Shown: positions 15,224-21,717, counted from the first letter of the stretch. The stretch is 21,738 nt of DNA from UMGS755 sp045595795 (GCA_045595795.1 JAZOBC010000011.1:1-21738); one strand, 5' to 3'. Numbers and translations are program-made. Notes: generated by a model from the sequence alone, not told the origin.

Positions 15224-16672
15224 TTAAGCTTGTGCAGCATTTTTTTTGGGCGTTTCTGCCGGTGTCAGCGTGAAGTTAAACCGCGTAAAGACCTCCGGCT
15301 CACTTTCTGCCCAAATGGTTTCACCATAAGATTTTATAATGTTTTTTACAATGTAGAGTCCCAGCCCTGTACCGTTTTTATCTAAACTACGGGATTTATC
15401 AGTTTTGTAAAAACGGTCAAAAACGTGGGGCAGATCGTCTTTGTCGATGCCGATGCCTGAGTTTTGAATGGAAATGAACACTTTGTTTTTATCTGTCATG
15501 CCGGTACGGATGTCAATAAATCCACCCTCGTTTGTGAACTTAATTGCGTTGTCCAAAAGATTGGTCAAAACACGCAGAATGCTGTCTTTGTCTGCCATGA
15601 CACGTTGTCCGCCTGATTCAAAACTGATGGTTAACTGAATGTTTTTCTCCGTAATGCGCTTTTCCTGCTTAATGACGCATAAACGAATCAGCTCGTTAAT
15701 ATCCAGCTCACGGAGCTCTAAATGGAAGCTTCCCTGTTCCATTTTAGAAAGGTCAAGCAGGTCAGTCACAAGGCGCGAAAGACGTTTGGTTTCATCTAAC
15801 ACAATGTTTAAATATTGTGGATGCTTTTCCGGCGGAATGGTGCCGTCTAAGATGCCGCCGACAAAACCGGTAATGGTGGTCATGGGCGTGCGTAGGTCGT
15901 GAGAAACATTGGCAATAAAGCTACGACGCATGTCCTCAAGATTCTCAAGGGAGTTCGCCATTTTATTAAAAGAGTCGGCAAGCTCACCCAGCTCGTTTTG
16001 CTCAGTTACCTCCACGCGGCGTTCAAAATGTCCATCAGCAATGGCTTTTGAGGCGGAATTTAATGCCTTCAGCGGACGTGTAATGCGAACCGACATGGCA
16101 TAAATGATTACTAATGCGATTATGAAAATTACAGAAACAGCAGTTAAAAAGATTTGTATGATGCCGGAGCGAAGCTGATGGATTTCGGGAAAAGAAAGAC
16201 TCACCAAAACACAACCGAAGGGTTCTGCATCCTCAATTTGAATGGGAACGCCCACCGTCAGAGTGGTGAGCTTGAAAACACCGCCCAAGGTGCCAACGTG
16301 CCGTACCTTATTTCCCCGAAGTGCTTCCTGATAAAATTCTTGTCGCACAGAAACGCTGTTGTTACCGGCTGTTGCAGCCATGACTTTGCCCTCTGCATTC
16401 AAAACCATGATAAAGGTTTCTGATGAAAGGCTTAAAGAATCAATATTGATCTGATAATTCTCTTTTGCATAGCTGGGATTTTTCAGCGCCAGCTTAACTG
16501 TGAAGTCAGCCAAACTTTCTGCCACATAGGTCAGATTATCCTCATGACGTGCTGTCAAATAGTTGCCCAACATGGGATACAGCAAAACGCCCATGACAAC
16601 AAAGCTGATTAAAATGACAATGACGGTGTAGAAAAACAGTTGTGAAAAAATACTTTTTTTAAACAAAGTCAT
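15224..16672 (-). CDS. Sensor histidine kinase
   Basis: A 482-residue membrane kinase. It has transmembrane segment 1 (about 11-31), an extracytoplasmic sensor of about 140 residues, transmembrane segment 2 (about 174-195), and HAMP (ITRPLKALNSASKAIADGHFERRVEV). The HisKA domain has the phospho-acceptor His258 in NVSHDLRTPMTTI. The ATPase domain has the N box NLLDNAIKFT, G1 reading NSGIGI (the usual D is N), an F box FDRFYKTD, and G2 GTGLGLYIV. The sensor domain has little His or Cys, so direct zinc sensing is not suggested. It starts three bases after the response-regulator stop and ends 13 bases before znuA, so it is co-transcribed with both. The signal is unknown. Confidence 0.93.
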   Translation of the reverse strand: MTLFKKSIFSQLFFYTVIVILISFVVMGVLLYPMLGNYLTARHEDNLTYVAESLADFTVKLALKNPSYAKENYQINIDSLSLSSETFIMVLNAEGKVMAATAGNNSVSVRQEFYQEALRGNKVRHVGTLGGVFKLTTLTVGVPIQIEDAEPFGCVLVSLSFPEIHQLRSGIIQIFLTAVSVIFIIALVIIYAMSVRITRPLKALNSASKAIADGHFERRVEVTEQNELGELADSFNKMANSLENLEDMRRSFIANVSHDLRTPMTTITGFVGGILDGTIPPEKHPQYLNIVLDETKRLSRLVTDLLDLSKMEQGSFHLELRELDINELIRLCVIKQEKRITEKNIQLTISFESGGQRVMADKDSILRVLTNLLDNAIKFTNEGGFIDIRTGMTDKNKVFISIQNSGIGIDKDDLPHVFDRFYKTDKSRSLDKNGTGLGLYIVKNIIKSYGETIWAESEPEVFTRFNFTLTPAETPKKNAAQA

Positions 16673-16675
16673 CCC

Positions 16676-17365
16676 TTACTTTACTTCAAATTTATATCCG
16701 ACGCCCCAAACTGTTTTCAGTTGCCAGTTTTGACCTTCTCCCGCCAGTTCGAGTTTTTCACGCAGACGCTTTACATGCACGTCAACCGTTCGTGAATCGC
16801 CAAAATAGTCAAAACCCCAAACGGTTTCCAAAAGCTGCTCACGCGTGAACACTTTGTTGGGGTTTGTTGCCAAAAAGTATAAAAGCTCCAGTTCTTTGGG
16901 CGGAATGTCTATGCCATTGCCTGAAATTTTCAGTTCATAATTTGAAAGATTGATACAAAGATTGGGATAAATAACCTCTTTTTCCGCATCATCTTTCGGG
17001 TCATAGCGGCGCAGAGCCGCTTTAATCCGAGCCACGAGCTCTTTGTTTTCAAAGGGTTTGACCATGTAGTCATCGGCACCCAGCTCCAGCCCTAAAACCT
17101 TATCAAAGGTTTCTCCTTTTGCTGTGAGCATGATAATGGGAATGTTGCTGATGCGACGGATTTCGCGGCAAACCTGAAAACCATCCATTTTCGGCAGCAT
17201 AATGTCTAAGAGCACCAGGGAAGGCGTGCTTTCTTTAAACATGTTAAGAGCCGCCTGGCCGTCATATGCCAGCGTGACGGAAAACCCCTCTTTTTCTAAA
17301 TAGAGTCGAATGAGTTCGCAAATATTTCTGTCGTCATCAACGACTAACACGTGTTGATTTTTCAT
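16676..17365 (-). CDS. OmpR/PhoB-family response regulator
   Basis: A 229-residue transcription factor. The receiver domain (about 4-118) has the acidic pocket DDD at 10-12, phospho-acceptor Asp54 in LLDIMLP, the MLTAKG Thr and the VKPFE Lys. The winged-helix DNA-binding domain (about 130-228) has PPKELELLYFLATNPNKVFTREQLLE, DSRTVDVHVKRLREKL and TVWGVGYKF. It pairs with the kinase that follows. The start is supported by AGGAGG ahead of the ATG. Likely targets include its own operon and hence the znu genes (inference). Confidence 0.95.
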   Translation of the reverse strand: MKNQHVLVVDDDRNICELIRLYLEKEGFSVTLAYDGQAALNMFKESTPSLVLLDIMLPKMDGFQVCREIRRISNIPIIMLTAKGETFDKVLGLELGADDYMVKPFENKELVARIKAALRRYDPKDDAEKEVIYPNLCINLSNYELKISGNGIDIPPKELELLYFLATNPNKVFTREQLLETVWGFDYFGDSRTVDVHVKRLREKLELAGEGQNWQLKTVWGVGYKFEVK

Positions 17366-17395
17366 GCTACATGCCTCCTGTATGTAAAATAGAGT

Positions 17396-18268
17396 TTATT
17401 TTGCCTGCCATCTGCCCGAGGAGCCACAAGGCAGCACCAGACCGCTGTGGGCAACCGGTAATCCTACCTCATCAGCACTGACTGAGCCACCGTGACGGGA
17501 TTTAACCGTCAGATGCAATAGGTTGGAAAGCACCGTGGGAGCAAGTCCTGTTGTATAGGAGTTAATCAGGAAGAAAAGGGGCGAGTCAGAAAGCAACTCA
17601 GCGCACTTTTCCACCAGATGATACAGTTCTTTTTCCAGTTTAAAAATTTCGCCGCCGGGTCCTCTGCCGTAAGAGGGAGGATCCATAATGATGCCTTCAT
17701 AAAAGTTGCCGCGGCGCTTTTCGCGCTCAACAAATTTTATAGCATCGTCGGCAATGAAACGAACCGGCCTATCTGCCATGCCGGAAAGCGCCAAGTTTTC
17801 TTTCGCCCAGGTAACAACGCCTTTGGAGGAGTCTACGTGTGTTACTTTGGCGCCGGCTGCAGCACAAGCCAAGGTAGCACCGCCGGTATAAGCAAATAAG
17901 TTGAGTACGCGAATAGGACGGGATTCTCTATGAATCAGCTCGTGCATCCACTCCCAGTTCACGCCCTGTTCGGGAAACAAGCCCATGTGCTTAAAGCCGG
18001 TAGGCTTAATGTGAAAGGTAAGGCCCAAGGAATCAAACCGCATGGGCCAGCGTTCAGGCAGGGATTTGGCAAAACTCCAGCTGCCACCGCCTGAGCGACT
18101 GCGGTGATAAGTGCCATCTGCTTTTGCCCAAAGCTTGGGAAAGGAGCGCTTATCCCAAATGACCTGTGGGTCGGGACGTGCTACAACTACGCCGTTCCAG
18201 CTTTCCAATTTATCACCGCCGGCGAGGTCTAACACCTGATATTCTTTCCAAGAATCACAAATCCACAT
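17396..18268 (-). CDS. SAM-dependent rRNA methyltransferase (RlmI/YccW-type catalytic domain)
   Basis: A 290-residue class I methyltransferase resembling the catalytic part of the RlmI/RlmK group but without a PUA domain. Visible are WKEYQVLDLAGGDKLESW at the N-terminus, motif I VLNLFAYTGGATLACAAAGA, the acidic DSSKGVVTWAKENL, and motif IV IIMDPPSYGRGP followed by EIFKLEKEL. The target, probably 23S rRNA cytosine or guanine, is inferred from the family. I chose the ATG at 18268; a TTG at 18277 is possible but sits two bases from AAAGG. It is first in the operon, 30 bases before the response regulator, with its promoter at 18317-18345. Confidence 0.85.
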   Translation of the reverse strand: MWICDSWKEYQVLDLAGGDKLESWNGVVVARPDPQVIWDKRSFPKLWAKADGTYHRSRSGGGSWSFAKSLPERWPMRFDSLGLTFHIKPTGFKHMGLFPEQGVNWEWMHELIHRESRPIRVLNLFAYTGGATLACAAAGAKVTHVDSSKGVVTWAKENLALSGMADRPVRFIADDAIKFVEREKRRGNFYEGIIMDPPSYGRGPGGEIFKLEKELYHLVEKCAELLSDSPLFFLINSYTTGLAPTVLSNLLHLTVKSRHGGSVSADEVGLPVAHSGLVLPCGSSGRWQAK

Positions 18269-18316
18269 ATATTTCAAAGCCTTTCTTTTTCGTAATGAGT
18301 CTATAAATCCACTATT

Positions 18317-18345
18317 ATTGTATCATTTGTCCTCTTTTTAGTCAA
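18317..18345 (-). promoter_or_regulatory. Sigma-A promoter of the methyltransferase-RR-HK-znuACB operon
   Basis: On the minus strand TTGACT (18340-18345), 17 bases, TACAAT (18317-18322), with an extended -10 TG. It appears to be the main promoter for the six minus-strand genes. No Zur-like palindrome was recognised over it. Confidence 0.82.
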
Positions 18346-18353
18346 TTAAAAAG

Positions 18354-18382
18354 TCATATCGGACCCGGATATTTCATAAAAT
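18354..18382 (+). promoter_or_regulatory. Sigma-E-like (mother cell) promoter of yabP
   Basis: TCATATC (18354-18360), a 14-base spacer and CATAAAAT (18375-18382). In Bacillus the mother-cell sigma-E consensus is roughly KMATATT-N14/15-CATAYAMT, so there is one mismatch in each box. No good sigma-A -35 is spaced correctly. The gene behind it is a known sigma-E-class sporulation gene, which supports the reading. Confidence 0.65.
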
Positions 18383-18413
18383 TGTAACAAATCAAAAAGA
18401 GAGGATTTTAAAA

Positions 18414-18692
18414 ATGGAAGAAAAAAGAATGCCCCATAATTTAATACTGGAGAACAAAAACAAGCTAAGCATCAGTCAGGTGGCAGATGTAGATACCTTT
18501 GATGAAAACAAAATTGTGCTGTTTACGGATGATGATACAGTGGTGGTTGAAGGCTATGATCTGCATATTCAAAAGCTGGATGTGTCAGGAGGCGAGCTGC
18601 AGATTACCGGCGAAGTAATGGCAATTTCCTATACAGGCCGTGATGGTTACGATCGCAAAGGCAAGGGCTTTTTCAAAAGAATGCTGAAATAG
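18414..18692 (+). CDS. yabP: Sporulation protein YabP
   Basis: A 92-residue protein of the YabP family: PHNLILENKNKLSISQVADVDTFDENKIVLFT, then TVVVEGYDLHIQKLDVSGGELQITGEV, a beta-rich fold shared with YqfC. It is made in the mother cell and needed for normal spore envelope formation in Bacillus. The length is typical. The start follows GAGAGGA by a good spacing. It is followed 16 bases later by yabQ, the usual order in spore-formers. Confidence 0.95.
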   Translation: MEEKRMPHNLILENKNKLSISQVADVDTFDENKIVLFTDDDTVVVEGYDLHIQKLDVSGGELQITGEVMAISYTGRDGYDRKGKGFFKRMLK

Positions 18693-18708
18693 AGAGGAAA
18701 CGAGTTTC

Positions 18709-19197
18709 ATGGATTTTTCCGTATCAAAAGAGGCATATGTTTTTTTGTGGTCGGTTGCAACGGGAGCTGTCTTGTTCCTGCTTTATGACCTGTTGCGTAT
18801 CGTGCGTCGCAAATCCGGAGCGATGGGCCTTTATGTCCATGTCCAAGATGGTGTGTTTTGGTTAGCCTCGTTTGCTATTATGTTCTTTGTAATTTTTCAT
18901 ATCAATAGCGGCATCCTTCGATTTTATGAGCTTTTTGGTGCCGGATTGGGTGCTGTTTTATATGGGTTGACACTTTCAAAGCTCGTTACGGCGCTACTTG
19001 ACAAAATTCTCGAAGTTTTTTCTAAGATTTTCAAATTTTTTTTGAAAATTCTCTTGACACCGCTCTTTTTTGTGTATAATATATTATATAGGTACGTCTG
19101 CCTGCTTTTTAAACCGCTAATGAGGCTTGGAAAGTGGGGGATCCGACGGATTTGCAACGGCATCAAGAGAACCGGTAGATTGATTAAGAAAAAGTAG
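18709..19197 (+). CDS. yabQ: Spore cortex biosynthesis protein YabQ
   Basis: A 162-residue membrane protein with about four hydrophobic segments in the first 75% (residues about 10-27, 45-64, 67-90 and a longer one near 100-130) and a basic C-terminal tail ending RRICNGIKRTGRLIKKK. The family signature LLYDLLRIVRRK occurs near residue 25. In Bacillus YabQ is a mother-cell membrane protein required for cortex synthesis. The start is set by AGAGGAAA. Its 3' third contains a promoter-like sequence (19054-19082) that could serve divIC. Confidence 0.92.
   Translation: MDFSVSKEAYVFLWSVATGAVLFLLYDLLRIVRRKSGAMGLYVHVQDGVFWLASFAIMFFVIFHINSGILRFYELFGAGLGAVLYGLTLSKLVTALLDKILEVFSKIFKFFLKILLTPLFFVYNILYRYVCLLFKPLMRLGKWGIRRICNGIKRTGRLIKKK
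19027..19082 (+). promoter_or_regulatory. Internal promoter in yabQ with upstream inverted repeat
   Basis: A perfect TTGACA (19054-19059) is followed by TATAAT at 19075-19080 (15-base spacing) or TAATAT at 19077-19082 (17-base spacing). Just upstream is a 9-bp inverted repeat ATTTTCAAA / TTTGAAAAT (19027-19035 with 19041-19049). It is a plausible vegetative promoter for divIC and the genes after it. The AT-rich coding context makes chance resemblance possible. Confidence 0.55.
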
Positions 19198-19207
19198 AGG
19201 TATACCG

Positions 19208-19501
19208 ATGAAAAAAAAGAGAAAAATTGATGCGCCCGTATTGATTAAAAGAGGACTTTTGTGCGCAATTGTGCTTTATATGTGCATTTTGTTTATTTCT
19301 CAGCAGGCTGATTTGTCGCGCCTTGCAAAAGAGGGGGAGCGTTTAGATCAGCAAATCACGCAGGCAGAGCGCGAGCATGAAGAACTTGAGGCAGAAAAAG
19401 AAGCTTCGGGAACGCCGGAATATATTGAACGCGTTGCCAGAGACAAACTGGGCTATATGAAGCCTGAAGAAAAAGTGTTTATTGATGCAAAAAAGCAATA
19501 A
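19208..19501 (+). CDS. divIC: Septum formation initiator (DivIC/FtsB-like)
   Basis: A 97-residue bitopic division protein: a basic N-terminus, one membrane segment (about 16-35, AIVLYMCILFISQ), then an outward coiled coil (about 37-70, RLAKEGERLDQQITQAEREHEELEAEKEA) and the family end EYIERVARDKLGYMKPEEKVFI. DivIC with FtsL and DivIB activates septal wall synthesis. It begins 10 bases after yabQ with GAGGT upstream. The setting between yabQ and an S1 protein is the conserved Bacilli/Clostridia order. Confidence 0.93.
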   Translation: MKKKRKIDAPVLIKRGLLCAIVLYMCILFISQQADLSRLAKEGERLDQQITQAEREHEELEAEKEASGTPEYIERVARDKLGYMKPEEKVFIDAKKQ

Positions 19502-19560
19502 GATAAAAGCCGGACATCTTATCCGCCCATAGATAAGGCCGGAATGAAGTACTTGTGGGC
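19502..19560 (+). promoter_or_regulatory. Structured spacer before the S1-domain gene
   Basis: The 79-base gap after divIC holds CTTATC / GATAAG (19518-19523 with 19532-19537), flanked by CCGG / CCGG (19510-19513 with 19539-19542). A competing stem, GCCCATA / TGTGGGC (19525-19531 with 19554-19560, one wobble), would use the loop and 3' arm region of the first. The following ATG (19581) lacks a well-spaced Shine-Dalgarno. No U-run follows, so a terminator is unlikely. A regulatory role is inferred. Confidence 0.4.
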
Positions 19561-19580
19561 AGAAAGGCATTGACATACAT

Positions 19581-20027
19581 ATGGTTTTAGAACCAGGAAA
19601 AATTGTGACCGGTAAGGTTACGGGAATTTCGCCTTTTGGCGCATTTGTATCCTTGGGAGAAGGAAAGACAGGCTTAGTTCATATTTCAGAGGTGGCGCTG
19701 ACATACGTTAAGAATGTGAGTGATTTTCTGAAAGAAAACGATGAGGTTAAGGTTAAAATTATCTCCATTGATGAAAGCGGTAAGGTCAGTCTTTCCATTA
19801 AGCAGGCCTTATTGGAAGAAAGAAAGAAAAACGCCGGTGCTGCTCCGAAAACACCACGCACAGAGCGTGTTGACTGGTCAAAGAAGTCTGCCGAAACAGG
19901 TCCCATGAGTTTTGAGGACATGATGGCAAAGTTCAAACAAACCAGTGATGAGAAAATGCAGGATTTAAAGAGAGGCATGGAATCTAAGCGCGGTTCCAGT
20001 TACCGTCGCTCCAGTGGTTCATTTTAG
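19581..20027 (+). CDS. S1 RNA-binding domain protein (YabR-like)
   Basis: A 148-residue protein. Residues 1-75 form an S1 domain (GKIVTGKVTGISPFGAFVSLGEGKTGLVHISEV, then VKVKIISIDESGKVSLSIKQA). The rest is a basic, low-complexity tail with SFEDMMAKFKQTSDEKMQDLKR and a Ser/Arg-rich end, common in Clostridia homologues. It is probably a ribosome- or RNA-associated general factor; the exact role is unknown. The nearest purine-rich site (AGAAAGG) is about 14 bases upstream of the ATG, so initiation may depend on coupling or RNA structure. Confidence 0.92.
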   Translation: MVLEPGKIVTGKVTGISPFGAFVSLGEGKTGLVHISEVALTYVKNVSDFLKENDEVKVKIISIDESGKVSLSIKQALLEERKKNAGAAPKTPRTERVDWSKKSAETGPMSFEDMMAKFKQTSDEKMQDLKRGMESKRGSSYRRSSGSF

Positions 20028-20029
20028 AC

Positions 20030-21274
20030 ATGGAACAGAAAAAATATGGATTCACAGTGCTGGCTTGTTGCTTTGGATATTTGTTGCAGGCCATTGTTGT
20101 GAACGTTTCCCCAATTTTATTTATTACATTAAAAGAACAGTTTATGTTGTCTTTTAGCCAGCTCGGATTTCTCGTGCTGGCTAATTTTGTTACCCAGTTG
20201 GTTTGTGACTTGCTTTTTGGCGGTTTGATAGACCGTTATGGGTTTCGCCCGTTTGCCTTGGGTGCCTCGGTGTTGTCCGCTTTGGGCTTTGCAGCATTTG
20301 CGATGGTGCCATGTGTGTTACCGCAAAACCCTTACCCGGGCTTCTTGCTTGCCACAATGCTGTTTGCTGCTGCCGGTGGACTGTTGGAAGTTTTGCTCTC
20401 GCCCATAGTGAATGCGTTGCCGCTGTCGCATAAAAAGAAAGCCACCATGATGGGGCTTGTCCACTCGGCTTATAGCTGGGGACAGATTATGACGGTGCTT
20501 TTCACAACATTTCTTTTATTTTTGTTGGGGCCAAAGCGGTGGCAATGGATTTATGTCATTTGGTGCATTGTGCCGGTGATTGTTTTTGTCATGTTTTTAA
20601 AAGCACCGTTAGCACCTGGTGTTCCGCCGGAAAAACAGCAAAACGCAAAAAATGTTTTCTTAAGTCGCAGCTTTGCTCTGTGCATGGTTTTAATGGTGGC
20701 AGGTGGCGCCGGTGAACTGATTATCGGTCAATGGTCTTCGTCCTTTTTGGAAAAGGGATTAGGGGTCAGCAAAGCCGTTGGTGACATCGCAGGCGTTTGT
20801 GCGTTTGCGGCGGCGATGGGCATTGGTAGAACGATTTACAGTAAATTCGGTGAAAATTGGGATATCCATAAACTGATATACGGTGGATTGTGGATTTTAT
20901 TTTTTTGCTATTTAGCGGTGGGGCTCTTTCCCGGGCGGATTGTGCCGCTCGTCGCTATCGCCGTCAGTGGTTTGGGTGTTGCCATCACCTGGCCGGGCAC
21001 GCTGTTGATTGCTGCAGAATGCTTTCCCTATGCCGGAAGCTGGATGTTTGCGCTTTTGGCGGCAGGTGGCGACATCGGAACTTCCTTTGGCCCGTGGCTG
21101 ACGGGAAAGGTGATGGACGTCTGTGCGGCACTGCCGGCTCTGGATTCCTTGGCGCAATCGCTGTGCATAACCGGTGATCAGCTCAGTATGCGCGGTGGGC
21201 TTTTGATTGGTGCGCTATTCCCGTTGGTGGGCATTATCGCGCATGGCTGTTTAAAAAAGACTATACGCAAATAG
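20030..21274 (+). CDS. Major facilitator superfamily transporter
   Basis: A 414-residue protein with about 12 hydrophobic segments. The first loop has the MFS motif-A-like GGLIDRYGFRPF (near residue 63), and a hydrophilic central linker (PPEKQQNAKN, about residue 202-211) separates the two halves. The C-terminal half includes GAGELIIGQWSSSFLEKGLGVS and GDIGTSFGPWLTGKVMD. It belongs to a sugar/drug-type MFS group, but the substrate cannot be read from the sequence. It begins two bases after the S1 gene stop without its own Shine-Dalgarno, so it appears coupled to it. It ends in a terminator-like hairpin that includes its stop codon. Confidence 0.9.
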   Translation: MEQKKYGFTVLACCFGYLLQAIVVNVSPILFITLKEQFMLSFSQLGFLVLANFVTQLVCDLLFGGLIDRYGFRPFALGASVLSALGFAAFAMVPCVLPQNPYPGFLLATMLFAAAGGLLEVLLSPIVNALPLSHKKKATMMGLVHSAYSWGQIMTVLFTTFLLFLLGPKRWQWIYVIWCIVPVIVFVMFLKAPLAPGVPPEKQQNAKNVFLSRSFALCMVLMVAGGAGELIIGQWSSSFLEKGLGVSKAVGDIAGVCAFAAAMGIGRTIYSKFGENWDIHKLIYGGLWILFFCYLAVGLFPGRIVPLVAIAVSGLGVAITWPGTLLIAAECFPYAGSWMFALLAAGGDIGTSFGPWLTGKVMDVCAALPALDSLAQSLCITGDQLSMRGGLLIGALFPLVGIIAHGCLKKTIRK

Positions 21275-21302
21275 AAGAAGGACGGAAAACCGTCCTTCTT
21301 CT
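21273..21302 (+). terminator. Hairpin after the MFS gene (copy 1 of a repeated stem)
   Basis: A perfect 13-bp stem (21273-21285 with 21290-21302) with an AAAA loop, overlapping the stop codon. There is no true U-run after it (CTTCTTCTCC), so termination may be weak. Its core AAGGACGG-AAAA-CCGTCCTT recurs as its reverse complement at 21565-21584. Confidence 0.7.
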
Positions 21303-21350
21303 CCGTATGGGTGGTGTAGTGTGGTAGTAATAGAGCCATACATTTACATT

Positions 21351-21377
21351 AAAAAATGCGCCGGACGAGCCGACGCA
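21351..21377 (-). terminator. Terminator of the small RNA
   Basis: On the minus strand TGCGTCGG (21377-21370), loop CTCGT, CCGGCGCA (21364-21357) with one G-U pair, followed by six T's (21356-21351). Confidence 0.85.
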
Positions 21378-21508
21378 CGAAAAATGCACAGCCCTTGTCG
21401 CCAAACAAAATCAACAGAAACCACAAAGCAGTATGCTGAAATAAGCGTGCATTTTTACACATAAAAATACACACTGCATTATGATTTCGATATTTGATTT
21501 TGTTTGGC
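21351..21508 (-). ncRNA. Putative structured small RNA, about 158 nt, family unknown
   Basis: On the minus strand the predicted first base (21508) lies the correct distance from a strong promoter. The first 13 nt (21508-21496) pair perfectly with 21412-21400. Inside, 21488-21473 pair with 21432-21417 over 16 positions with one U-U mismatch and two wobbles. The apical part has a 10-bp hairpin (21472-21463 with 21456-21447). The 3' arm of that hairpin can instead pair perfectly with 21389-21380 outside the closing helix, forming a pseudoknot or alternative fold. A terminator ends the RNA. The only long reading frame here starts upstream of the promoter's start point and runs through the terminator stem, so a protein is unlikely. 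The closed portion (109 nt) is short for 6S RNA. Confidence 0.7.
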
Positions 21509-21514
21509 ATTTTT

Positions 21515-21543
21515 ATTATATCATAAATCAATAAAAATTACAA
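21515..21543 (-). promoter_or_regulatory. Promoter of the small RNA
   Basis: On the minus strand TTGTAA (21538-21543), 17 bases, TATAAT (21515-21520), with an extended -10 TG. Transcription is expected at 21508, the first base of the closing helix. Confidence 0.8.
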
Positions 21544-21560
21544 TAGAAAAATAATAAATA

Positions 21561-21590
21561 GAAAAAGGACGGTTTTCCGTCCTTCTTTTG
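21561..21590. terminator. Second, inverted copy of the AAGGACGG hairpin
   Basis: AAGGACGG-TTTT-CCGTCCTT (21565-21584) is the exact reverse complement of the core at 21276-21299 or so. On the minus strand it is followed by a short T-run (TTTTTC), so it may end a minus-strand transcript arriving from beyond the window; on the plus strand CTTTTG follows. Confidence 0.6.
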
Positions 21591-21602
21591 TTGTATAACG
21601 AA

Positions 21603-21625
21603 AACCACGCGATAGTCGCGTGGTT
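21603..21625. repeat. Perfect 10-bp hairpin at the right edge
   Basis: AACCACGCGA-TAG-TCGCGTGGTT is a perfect inverted repeat with a 3-base loop. It directly precedes the ribosome binding site of a 20-codon frame. It could be a terminator-like stem without a U-run or the end of a mobile element; I cannot decide from this window. Confidence 0.5.
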
Positions 21626-21641
21626 CAATGGAGGTTAACCG

Positions 21642-21704
21642 ATGAATAATTATCAGCTTAAAATTTATAACAAAGCGAATTGTTTAGGTGACATTTTGAA
21701 ATAG
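21642..21704 (+). CDS. Twenty-codon open frame, possible gene remnant or leader peptide
   Basis: The ATG at 21642 is preceded by GGAGG (21630-21634) at ideal spacing and reads MNNYQLKIYNKANCLGDILK before TAG. I do not recognise it. A good ribosome site on so short a frame suggests either a leader peptide or the 5' remnant of a disrupted gene. No promoter is obvious immediately upstream. Confidence 0.3.
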   Translation: MNNYQLKIYNKANCLGDILK

Positions 21705-21717
21705 TATCAGTCATTTA

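Noticed and set aside
15224..16672. Kinase G1 box reading NSGIGI instead of DxGxG as a sign of inactivity
   Set aside because: The other ATP-binding boxes and His258 are intact, and variants with N at this place occur in Firmicutes kinases as far as I recall, so I do not treat it as a defect.
21351..21508. Small RNA as 6S RNA
   Set aside because: The rod shape is suggestive, but the closed part is only 109 nt, the internal loop is 7/4 nt rather than a large central bubble, and there is a possible pseudoknot. Not enough to name it 6S.
21351..21508. Small RNA as a retron msr-msd RNA
   Set aside because: Terminal complementary segments exist, but the next gene downstream on that strand is absent and the neighbour is a transporter on the opposite strand; no reverse transcriptase is in the window.
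21349..21531. A 60-codon minus-strand reading frame
   Set aside because: Its start lies upstream of the predicted transcription start, overlapping the -10 box; it has no ribosome site and its last codons are the terminator stem. The region is better explained as a structured RNA.
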